DNA of 64,000 bases from Larsenimonas rhizosphaerae (GTDB lineage: Bacteria; Pseudomonadota; Gammaproteobacteria; Pseudomonadales; Halomonadaceae): contig NZ_JAMLJK010000001.1 of assembly GCF_023700005.1 (NCBI RefSeq), positions 682,001-746,000 on the forward strand, written 5' to 3'. The notes beneath the pieces were generated by a model, which did not search any database, was not told the DNA's origin, and saw only the letters and a program-made list of their open reading frames with translations. A program made the translations under genes and the position numbers. Shown here piece after piece: positions 57,712 to 64,000 of this stretch; the first letter of the stretch is position 1, and every line of letters begins with the position of its first letter.

Positions 57712-58448
57712 TCAGCAGTGTCCTTGTTATTTATGGGGGCCGGTACGGGTGTCTGGGGCGATACGGTCTGGAGCCGTTTACCTTGAAGTTCATCAAGCAG
57801 CGACTGACTTTCCTGGTCCACACCGGCGAGCCGTTGGTACTGGCGCACGGCCTGCTGTGCAGCGGCCCTGTTATCCAGGCGCTGCGCGAGGCGTGCTTCA
57901 AGCAGGTAGGTACGAGCATAGCGTGGGTCGAGGGTTCTGGCCCGGTCAAGGCTGGTCGCGGCCTGGTCCAGCTGTCCCGTGGCCAGTCGGCACTGGCCCA
58001 GGTTGGCATAGAGCTGGGCGCGCCGCGCATACTCCGTATCTGCGGAGGCACGCTCGAGTTGATCACAGGCTTCGGAATAGCGCTGCTGTCTGAACAGAAA
58101 GGTGGCGTAATTGTTCCGCGCCTGAGTCATGGACGGCGCTTCGGCGAGCGTCTGCCGGTAATACTGCTCGGCCAGGGCCGAATCGCCCTGACGCTGTGAC
58201 AGAAGGGCCATCCCCTGGAGGGCGTTGGCATCGGTTGGTGACAGCGCGATGGCATGAGTCAGCGCCTGACGGGCTCGGCTGACATCTCCGCGCTTCAGAT
58301 AGGCAAGCCCCAGATCCGTATAGGCCCCGGCGGCGGCCTCCGACGTACTTTCCTGCGTAAGGGCCCCCTGGTGTGCACAGCCGATCAACAGTACCGCGCT
58401 GACGGCAGTAATCATCAGCCGGGTAAGCAGGCGTCGGTGCCGAATCAT
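57708..58448 (-). CDS. pilF: Type IV pilus biogenesis lipoprotein PilF/PilW
   Basis: TPR pilotin-like protein of 246 residues. The lipoprotein signal has lipobox LLIGC (about 20-24). TPR repeats include YTDLGLAYLKRGDVSRARQ, NALQGMALLSQRQGDSALAE and YANLGQCRLATGQLDQAATS. In Pseudomonas PilF delivers the PilQ secretin to the outer membrane. Here it keeps its conserved place between rlmN and rodZ. No other pilus gene is in the window, so pili themselves are not shown. Confidence 0.88.
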   Translation of the reverse strand: MIRHRRLLTRLMITAVSAVLLIGCAHQGALTQESTSEAAAGAYTDLGLAYLKRGDVSRARQALTHAIALSPTDANALQGMALLSQRQGDSALAEQYYRQTLAEAPSMTQARNNYATFLFRQQRYSEACDQLERASADTEYARRAQLYANLGQCRLATGQLDQAATSLDRARTLDPRYARTYLLEARLAQRLDNRAAAQQAVRQYQRLAGVDQESQSLLDELQGKRLQTVSPQTPVPAPINNKDTAE

Positions 58449-58529
58449 TAAAATACCACCAGGTTAAGTCAGTCGTTGGTATGAATACATGTTCATAAAA
58501 GCGCTGACAGGTCCGCAAGTCAAGCGGTG

Positions 58530-59660
58530 CTAGCCTGCATCAATGGACAATGTCTTTATATAACGCTCCTGGCGGCGCGTACGATCCTTGACGCGTCCTA
58601 CCAGCTGGCCGCAGGCGGCATCAATGTCATCGCCACGTGTCATGCGGACGGGGGCCGCATAACCTCGTTCGAAGAGCCATTTCTGGAACCGCATGATCTG
58701 ATTGCGCGACGGCTTTTCATAGCCTGATCCGGGAAACGGGTTGAAGGGGATCAGATTGATCTTGCAGGGCAGTTCGTCGAGCAATGTCGCCAGTGCTTCG
58801 GCGTGCTCCTGTTGATCATTGATATCCTTGATCATGGTGTACTCGACCGTGATCATGTGAATGCCGGGGCACTTGTCGAGGTAGCGCTTGCAGGCATCCA
58901 GCAGTGTGCGGATATCGTACTTTTTGTTGAGGGGGACCAGCGTGTTACGCAGTTCATCGAACGGGGCATGAAGCGAAATGGCCAGGCTGACTTCGATGTC
59001 ATCGCCAAGCCGGTCAATCATCGGGACGACGCCGGACGTTGACAGGGTAACTCGACGCTTCGACAGACCATAGGCATTGTCGTCCAGCATCAGGTGCATG
59101 GATGCGACTACCGGTTCATAGTTGAGCAGTGGCTCACCCATGCCCATCATGACCACATTGGTGACCGGGCGGTGTGTCGAGTCCTTGAGTCCGCCACCAC
59201 TTTTGGTCGCGACCCAGACCTGACCGATGATTTCTGCGCTGGTCAGGTTTCGCTGGAAACCCTGCTTGCCGGTTGAGCAGAAGCTGCAGTCCAGTGAGCA
59301 ACCAACCTGGGAGGATACGCACAACGTACGGCGCTGCCCGTTCTCCGAAGGAATCAGAACCGTCTCAACGAAGCTTCCATCCCCGACTTCCAGTACCCAC
59401 TTGCGGGTACCGTCCTTTGACTGGCCTTCATATACAATGCCGGGCGCACGAATTTCAGCAACGGCCTCAAGCTTTTCACGCAATCCCCGGGACAGGTTCG
59501 TCATGAGAGAGAAGTCGTCACAGCCTTCGGCATGGATCCACTTCATGACCTGGGTGGCGCGAAATTTCTTTTCCCCCATATCAATGAAGAATTGTTCCAT
59601 CTGCCGCCTGGTCAGGCCCAGCAGGTTGGTGCGTGAAGGAGCGGTAGCTGAAGTTGTCAT
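58530..59660 (-). CDS. rlmN: Dual-specificity 23S rRNA/tRNA A2503/A37 methyltransferase
   Basis: Radical-SAM methyltransferase of about 376 residues that makes m2A in 23S rRNA and some tRNAs. The cluster motif [15 protein letters not shown] (CxxxCxxC), the SAM stretch [15 protein letters not shown] and the methyl-carrying Cys in [15 protein letters not shown] are present. Several ATG codons precede the conserved core (59660, 59666, 59723); 59660 or 59666 best fits the family and no strong ribosome binding site decides. It lies between ndk and pilF. Confidence 0.95.
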   Translation of the reverse strand: MTTSATAPSRTNLLGLTRRQMEQFFIDMGEKKFRATQVMKWIHAEGCDDFSLMTNLSRGLREKLEAVAEIRAPGIVYEGQSKDGTRKWVLEVGDGSFVETVLIPSENGQRRTLCVSSQVGCSLDCSFCSTGKQGFQRNLTSAEIIGQVWVATKSGGGLKDSTHRPVTNVVMMGMGEPLLNYEPVVASMHLMLDDNAYGLSKRRVTLSTSGVVPMIDRLGDDIEVSLAISLHAPFDELRNTLVPLNKKYDIRTLLDACKRYLDKCPGIHMITVEYTMIKDINDQQEHAEALATLLDELPCKINLIPFNPFPGSGYEKPSRNQIMRFQKWLFERGYAAPVRMTRGDDIDAACGQLVGRVKDRTRRQERYIKTLSIDAG

Positions 59661-59734
59661 GGGCATCGGGTCATCACAGGAAGAAAAGTGGCGACTTGCG
59701 TCGCCACTTGGGAAGAAGTGCATTCTTCGACAGA

Positions 59735-60163
59735 TTAACCGCGCGAGCAGATCTCGCCGTCTTCGAAGAAAAAGGCTACTTCACGTGCAGCTGACTCGGA
59801 AGAGTCGGAACCATGAACGGCGTTGGCTTCAACGGACTGGGCGAAGTCGGCGCGGATGGTGCCGGCGTCAGCCTTCTGCGGATCGGTGGCACCCATCAGT
59901 TCACGGTTTGTAGCGATGGCGTTTTCGCCTTCAAGCGCCTGAACCATGACCGGGCCGGACGTCATGAAGCCAACGAGGTCGTTGAAGAACGGACGTTCCT
60001 TGTGCTCGGCGTAGAAGCCTTCGGCCTGAGCCTGGCTCAGCTGCATCATTTTGGCTGCAACAATGCGCAGGCCGTTCTTTTCGAAGCGCGCGTAGATTTC
60101 ACCGATGGCATTCTTGGCAACGGCGTCAGGCTTGATGATGGAAAGTGTACGTTCAACAGCCAT
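59735..60163 (-). CDS. ndk: Nucleoside diphosphate kinase
   Basis: Enzyme of 142 residues that transfers phosphate between NTPs and NDPs through a phospho-His. It begins [21 protein letters not shown]. The active-site signature is [20 protein letters not shown], with the His at about 118. It completes the dNTP route begun by ribonucleotide reductase. It lies directly downstream of iscA, with a 161-bp gap where the rest of an isc operon is found in relatives. Confidence 0.97.
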   Translation of the reverse strand: MAVERTLSIIKPDAVAKNAIGEIYARFEKNGLRIVAAKMMQLSQAQAEGFYAEHKERPFFNDLVGFMTSGPVMVQALEGENAIATNRELMGATDPQKADAGTIRADFAQSVEANAVHGSDSSESAAREVAFFFEDGEICSRG

Positions 60164-60324
60164 GATAAGGCTCCTGTTTTATAAAATGGATGTCCTGGGA
60201 CAATACGAGCATGTGCGTCGTTCGATGACGGCGCACCATGTCAGATAACAGCAGACAGTGTCTGCGCGCGACGCGGCATTATAGCGACTTGCCCGGCGCC
60301 TTGCACTGCCTGCGGGGAGCGGTG

Positions 60325-60651
60325 CTATACGCTGAAGCTTTCGCCGCAGCCACACTCGTCCTTGACATTGGGATTATTGAACTTGAAAAACCGGTTCAGT
60401 CCCTCGTTGACGTAGTCAACTTCCGTTCCGTCGAGGATAGTGAGTGCTTCATCGCCGATGAATACCCTGGCACCATGTTCTTCGAACATGTGTTCGTCGG
60501 GCTGGGTGTCATCGGCAAAATCGAGCACGTAGCTGTAGCCTGAGCAACCGCTGGGCTTGACGTTGACACGTAGGCCGAGGCCTTTTCCGCGTTCATCAAG
60601 GACAGTATTGATCTGCCTGGCAGCGGCAGTGGTAATTCCGATCCGGGCCAT
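60325..60651 (-). CDS. iscA: A-type iron-sulfur carrier IscA
   Basis: Fe-S carrier of about 108 residues. It begins MARIGITTAAARQINTVLDER and has the three conserved Cys: one in VKPSGCSGYSYVLDF and two in the terminal DECGCGESFSV. GGGAGGTGAAC directly precedes ATG 60651. An alternative ATG at 60699 overlaps the iscS stop (ATGA) and would add 16 residues. It follows iscS with no iscU between. An ErpA-like reading is possible, but the position and the KFNNPNVKDECGCG ending favour IscA. Confidence 0.9.
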   Translation of the reverse strand: MARIGITTAAARQINTVLDERGKGLGLRVNVKPSGCSGYSYVLDFADDTQPDEHMFEEHGARVFIGDEALTILDGTEVDYVNEGLNRFFKFNNPNVKDECGCGESFSV

Positions 60652-60695
60652 GTTCACCTCCCGGTGAGCCTGTGAGTGAGAAAGTGGGGCATTGT

Positions 60696-61841
60696 TCATG
60701 CCCGTAGTGTAGTCAGTGCATGCGACAGTTCAGCAAGCGCATTATCGATATCCTGCTCTCGGGTAAAGCGGCCGAAGCTGAAGCGGATCGAGGCCAGTGC
60801 ATCTTCGCGAGGAACGCCGATGCCGGTCAGCACATAGGACGGGTCCACGCTTGCTGAATTGCAGGCCGAACCGGTGGAGATGGCCAGCTTGCGGAGCGCC
60901 ATGATGAGTGACTCGCCCTCGACCCCCTTGAAACCGACATTGATGATGTTGGGCACACTGCCCATCAGCGGTGAATGAACGTGAGTGCCGGTCAGTGCCG
61001 CCAGCCCCTCACGGAACCGGGCATTCAGAATGTGCAGGTGATCATGATCCCGCGCATAGTCTTCACCGGCCAGTCTGAACGCTTCACCCATGCCGACAAT
61101 CTGATGGGTAGGCAGCGTGCCCGAGCGCATGCCACGCTCATGGCCACCGCCGTGAATCAGTGGCTCGATCTGAAGCCCCCTGCGTACAAACAGGGCACCG
61201 ATGCCCTTGGGTCCGTAGGCCTTGTGGGCTGACAGCGACATCATGTCCACTGGCAGATGCTGAACATCAATGGGAGTCTTGCCGACCGCCTGAGCCGCGT
61301 CCACGTGGAATACTGCGCCGTGGGCATGGACGATCCGGCCGATGGCCATCAGGTCGTTTTCGGTGCCCAGTTCATTGTTGACTGACATCAATGATACCAG
61401 TGTGGTATCGCTGCGCAGGGCATTTTGTACCGATTCAGGAGAGATGCGCCCTTCGTGATCCGGAGCAAGCCAGGTCACTTCGAATCCTTCAGCTTCGAGT
61501 GCCATGGCCGTATCAATCACGGCCTTGTGCTCGATGGATGAGGTCACCAGATGGTGACCCTTGTCACGGTGGGCTCGCATGTATCCGGTCAGTGCCAGGT
61601 TATCGGCTTCTGTCGCCCCGGACGTCCATACAATTTCACGTGGATCGGCACCGATGGTATCCGCGACCTGGCGTCGCCCGCCTTCAACGGCCTGCTCGGC
61701 GAGCCAGCCGGCCATGTGACTTCGGGAGGCGGGGTTGGCAAAGGTGCCATCCTCCGTCAGAAAGTCCATCATCAGGCGCGCTACCCTGGGGTCAACCGGG
61801 GTGGTCGCGGCGTTGTCCAGATAAATCAACGGCGCTGTCAT
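60696..61841 (-). CDS. iscS: Cysteine desulfurase IscS, short C-terminus
   Basis: PLP enzyme of 381 residues that takes sulfur from cysteine for Fe-S clusters and tRNA thiolation. It begins MTAPLIYLDNAATTPVDPRV. The PLP lysine lies in MMSLSAHKAYGPKGIGALF and the persulfide Cys in STGSACNSASVDPSYVLTG, followed by RFSFGRFTREQDID. E. coli IscS has 404 residues. This one stops at ALTTLRA and lacks the final 20 or so residues that contact IscU. It follows iscR by 26 bp in the same operon. Confidence 0.93.
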   Translation of the reverse strand: MTAPLIYLDNAATTPVDPRVARLMMDFLTEDGTFANPASRSHMAGWLAEQAVEGGRRQVADTIGADPREIVWTSGATEADNLALTGYMRAHRDKGHHLVTSSIEHKAVIDTAMALEAEGFEVTWLAPDHEGRISPESVQNALRSDTTLVSLMSVNNELGTENDLMAIGRIVHAHGAVFHVDAAQAVGKTPIDVQHLPVDMMSLSAHKAYGPKGIGALFVRRGLQIEPLIHGGGHERGMRSGTLPTHQIVGMGEAFRLAGEDYARDHDHLHILNARFREGLAALTGTHVHSPLMGSVPNIINVGFKGVEGESLIMALRKLAISTGSACNSASVDPSYVLTGIGVPREDALASIRFSFGRFTREQDIDNALAELSHALTTLRA

Positions 61842-61867
61842 GAAAGGAACCCTGTGTGATAAGCCTG

Positions 61868-62335
61868 TCAGGCTGACGTGATGGTCAGTGGTTGGGGCGT
61901 GTCATCAATCTGACGCTGTGCTACCTGCTGCACCTCGCGGCGATCCAGCAGTTCTCCCAGCGTGATGCCATCGAGAAAGTCATGGATTGCCTCGGACAAG
62001 TCGCACCACAGGTGGTGTGTCAGACAGGTGTCGCCATGATGGCAGTCGCCAAGCCCCTGACAGCGGGTCGCATCGATTGATTCGTTAACGGCATCAATAA
62101 TGGCTGACACGGTAATATCGGCGGGGGCGTGGTTGAGTAGATAGCCACCGCCCGGGCCGCGGACGCTTTTGACCAGTCCCTGTCGGCGCAGCCTGGAGAA
62201 CAGCTGCTCCAGGTAGGATAGGGAAATTTCCTGGCGTTTTGAAATGTCGGCGAGACTCAAGGGGCCCTGGTTCTGGCGAATCGCAAGATCCAGCATGGCC
62301 GTAACGGCGTACCGCCCTTTGGTCGTGAGACGCAT
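61868..62335 (-). CDS. iscR: Iron-sulfur cluster regulator IscR
   Basis: Rrf2-family [2Fe-2S] transcription factor of 155 residues. It begins [18 protein letters not shown], with winged-helix recognition region [20 protein letters not shown]. The three cluster Cys and the His ligand are all kept in [20 protein letters not shown]. It should sense Fe-S status and repress its own operon. An IscR-type palindrome lies upstream. It is preceded by cysE, which provides the cysteine precursor. Confidence 0.95.
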   Translation of the reverse strand: MRLTTKGRYAVTAMLDLAIRQNQGPLSLADISKRQEISLSYLEQLFSRLRRQGLVKSVRGPGGGYLLNHAPADITVSAIIDAVNESIDATRCQGLGDCHHGDTCLTHHLWCDLSEAIHDFLDGITLGELLDRREVQQVAQRQIDDTPQPLTITSA

Positions 62336-62348
62336 GGCATTTCCTGTA

Positions 62349-62372
62349 ATAACCCTGAAAAAGTCAGGTTAT
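62349..62372 (-). promoter_or_regulatory. IscR type 1-like operator in the isc promoter
   Basis: A 24-bp near-perfect palindrome has outer arms ATAACC and GGTTAT and inner halves CCTGA and TCAGG. It lies 14 bp before the iscR start and resembles the type 1 site bound by [2Fe-2S]-IscR. A -35-like TTGACT is found at 62394-62399 on the minus strand, with a CACAAT-like -10 about 17 bp downstream that abuts the palindrome. This fits autorepression. Confidence 0.65.
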
Positions 62373-62399
62373 TGTGTTAATCCCGAGTGGATTAGTCAA

Positions 62400-63251
62400 C
62401 TATTTTTCGGGGGGGGATGTCGTGGACGCTTCCCCATCCGGTGGGACGTCGTGTCGAGGGGCGCAGGGATAATCAAGTTCATCCAGCACCGCGATGAAGT
62501 CTGCACGGTCAAGGTGCGGCATGTCGCCGGAACGAAAGCTGTCATCAATATGACGCAGGGCACTGCACATCTGATCCATGCGCTGATCCATGGCATGCAT
62601 ATGATCGAGCATGGCATGCATGGAGCGTGCTACCGGGTCCGGCATGGATTCGCCGATGCCATAGGCATCAAAGCCGAATTTGTCCTGTATGGCCTTGCGA
62701 CGCACTTCATCTTCACTGGAGGGTGGATCGGTTTCCTGGCGCGTCTTGACGATGCGGCCTGGGATGCCGACCACCGTAGCGCCCTCGGGTACATCCTTGG
62801 TCACTACCGCATTGGAGCCTACCCGACTGTTGTGACCCAGTTCGATGGGGCCCAGAATCTTGGCGCCGGCACCGACGATAACGCCATTGCCCAGTGTCGG
62901 GTGACGCTTGCCCTTGTTCCAGGTTGTCCCTCCGAGCGTTACGCCGTGATAGAGCGTGACATCATCACCGACGCAGGCTGTCTCGCCGATCACGACACCC
63001 ATGCCATGGTCGATGAAAAAACGCCGTCCGATTGTCGCTCCCGGATGAATCTCTATGCCGGTAATCCAGCGTGCCAGCGTCGAGAGAACGCGGGCGGGCC
63101 ACTTGAAGTTGCGTGTCCACATTACATGAGAAACGCGATGTGCCATGACCGCATGAAGTCCCGGATACGTGGTTAGCACCTCAAAGGTGGTGCGGGCTGC
63201 CGGGTCGCGCGAGAACACGCTTTGAATGTCTTCCTTGAGCTGTGACAGCAT
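62400..63251 (-). CDS. cysE: Serine O-acetyltransferase
   Basis: Enzyme of about 283 residues that makes O-acetylserine, the precursor of cysteine. Left-handed beta-helix hexapeptide repeats include [58 protein letters not shown] and [21 protein letters not shown] Met/His-rich helical tail follows (about 215-260), as in Pseudomonas CysE. ATG 63251 has AGGAAC 7 bp upstream; the frame extends to 63302. It sits between trmJ and iscR, the usual place in this order. Confidence 0.93.
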   Translation of the reverse strand: MLSQLKEDIQSVFSRDPAARTTFEVLTTYPGLHAVMAHRVSHVMWTRNFKWPARVLSTLARWITGIEIHPGATIGRRFFIDHGMGVVIGETACVGDDVTLYHGVTLGGTTWNKGKRHPTLGNGVIVGAGAKILGPIELGHNSRVGSNAVVTKDVPEGATVVGIPGRIVKTRQETDPPSSEDEVRRKAIQDKFGFDAYGIGESMPDPVARSMHAMLDHMHAMDQRMDQMCSALRHIDDSFRSGDMPHLDRADFIAVLDELDYPCAPRHDVPPDGEASTTSPPEK

Positions 63252-63276
63252 GTCGATGTTCCTGCGCAATGGCATT

Positions 63277-64000
63277 TCAGCGAGGTGGGGTAAACTTGTC
63301 AAAGGAGCTCAGCATGCCGCGAAGGATGTTGACCTCCATGTCATCAAGCCGAGTACGCATCAGCATGCGCCGCATTCTTGCCATCAGCTGGCGGGGCATG
63401 GCGGGGTCATGAAATCCCGAACGAATCATGCTCTGTTCGAGATGCACGAACAGTCGCTCCACATCTTCCTGAGCGGCCGGGGGGCGGTCCCAGGCGACGC
63501 CGAAGTATTCACTGCCACTGTCCGCGGACGTTTCGGCGGCCAGCATGCCCTGACGGCATTCATAACTTATGACCTGAATGGCGGCGGCCAGGTTGAGTGA
63601 GCTGTATTCCGGGTTGGCCTGGATATGCACATGCAGGTGGCAGCGCTGCAGCTCGTCATTGGTCAGCCCGGAGTCCTCGCGACCGAACAGGATGGCCACT
63701 CGACCCTGTGGCTCGCCTTCGTCACGCATGATTTCACGCGGAAGCCGTGTTGACAGCTCGCGAGGGGAAATCATGGGCCAGGGGAGCGTTCGCGAACGGG
63801 CGCTGCAGCCCACCACCAGGGTGCAGTCGCCGATGGCATCATCAAGATTATCCAGCGTGCGGCTCTGGTGCAGGATATCTTCGGCCCCCGATGAGCGAGC
63901 GATGGCTTCACCTTCAACGGGTTCACAGCGGGGATTGACGAAAACCAGGTCACTCAGCCCCATGGTCTTCATGGCGCGGGCGGCACCACCGGCGTTGCCG
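63277..64000 (-). CDS. trmJ: tRNA (cytidine/uridine-2'-O-)-methyltransferase TrmJ (5' end cut by window edge)
   Basis: SPOUT methyltransferase that 2'-O-methylates tRNA position 32. The frame is open through 64000, and the upstream codons read [20 protein letters not shown], the usual TrmJ N-terminus, so the true start is just outside. The SAM knot motifs are [17 protein letters not shown] and [22 protein letters not shown]-terminal helical extension with [21 protein letters not shown] is the TrmJ-specific part. It precedes cysE. Confidence 0.93.
   Translation of the reverse strand, partial: GNAGGAARAMKTMGLSDLVFVNPRCEPVEGEAIARSSGAEDILHQSRTLDNLDDAIGDCTLVVGCSARSRTLPWPMISPRELSTRLPREIMRDEGEPQGRVAILFGREDSGLTNDELQRCHLHVHIQANPEYSSLNLAAAIQVISYECRQGMLAAETSADSGSEYFGVAWDRPPAAQEDVERLFVHLEQSMIRSGFHDPAMPRQLMARMRRMLMRTRLDDMEVNILRGMLSSFDKFTPPR

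Noticed and set aside
62420..62610. Met/His-rich tail of CysE as a possible new metal-binding domain
   Set aside because: A similar helical C-terminal tail, with repeated Met and Asp-His-Met, is a normal feature of the Pseudomonas-type CysE.

Overview
The window is chromosomal DNA from a GC-rich gammaproteobacterium, most likely a halophile of the Halomonadaceae (Halomonas/Kushneria type). This rests on recognisable protein families and on conserved gene blocks: trkA-rsmB-fmt-def / LysM-dprA-tsaC-hemF-aroE, and trmJ-cysE-iscR-iscS-iscA-ndk-rlmN-pilF-rodZ-ispG-hisS-yfgM-bamB-der. Both blocks have Pseudomonas-like order. I saw no rRNA, tRNA, transposase, prophage or CRISPR array. Almost everything is housekeeping or ordinary accessory metabolism.

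Layout. 1-1720: 5' part of nrdA (minus) with possible NrdR boxes upstream. 2347-4701: an RstA/RstB-like two-component pair. 4720-7557: metR, a YdjM-like membrane hydrolase and a uracil-DNA-glycosylase-like protein. 7638-10394: a FhuA-type TonB siderophore receptor with a Fur-box-like site, then a DoxX protein. 10506-13707: gloA, a membrane diguanylate cyclase and two tandem PAP2 phosphatases. 13873-22339: valS, a PACE efflux pump divergent from a LysR regulator, holC, an SDR, ilvE and pepA. The usual pepA-holC-valS cluster is therefore split by extra genes. 22544-24680: lptF-lptG, the LPS export permeases. 24858-27597: exaC-type aldehyde dehydrogenase, bfd and bfr (iron store and its release partner). 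27672-29542: DUF1653, tcdA and truC (tRNA modification). 29641-33060: a sirtuin lacking the zinc cysteines, a BASS transporter, tapT, an ArgO-like exporter and a small monooxygenase. 33144-38276 (minus): trkA, dodecin, nicotinamidase, rsmB, fmt, def. 38448-43281 (plus): LysM protein, dprA, tsaC, hemF, aroE. 43271-45016: M48 lipoprotein protease and a DUF815 ATPase. 45142-50940: a three-gene phosphorelay (hybrid kinase, single receiver, Hpt-REC-REC-GGDEF). 50937-64000 (minus): der back to trmJ.

How the parts relate. Translation and tRNA/rRNA modification dominate (valS, hisS, fmt, def, rsmB, rlmN, truC, tcdA, tapT, tsaC, trmJ). Iron handling recurs: TonB receptor, bfd/bfr, and iscR-iscS-iscA with an IscR-type operator. 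Envelope assembly is represented by lptFG, bamB, yfgM, rodZ and the M48 protease. Two GGDEF enzymes, both with intact active and inhibitory sites, feed cyclic di-GMP signalling.

Most notable points. (1) The isc cluster lacks iscU, hscB, hscA and fdx between iscS and ndk, and IscS also ends without the C-terminal tail that binds IscU in E. coli. (2) The three-gene phosphorelay appears to end in a diguanylate cyclase that carries its own Hpt domain. (3) A PACE pump/LysR divergon sits inside the pepA-holC-valS region. (4) The sirtuin has no zinc tetrad. I found no convincing wholly undescribed system.
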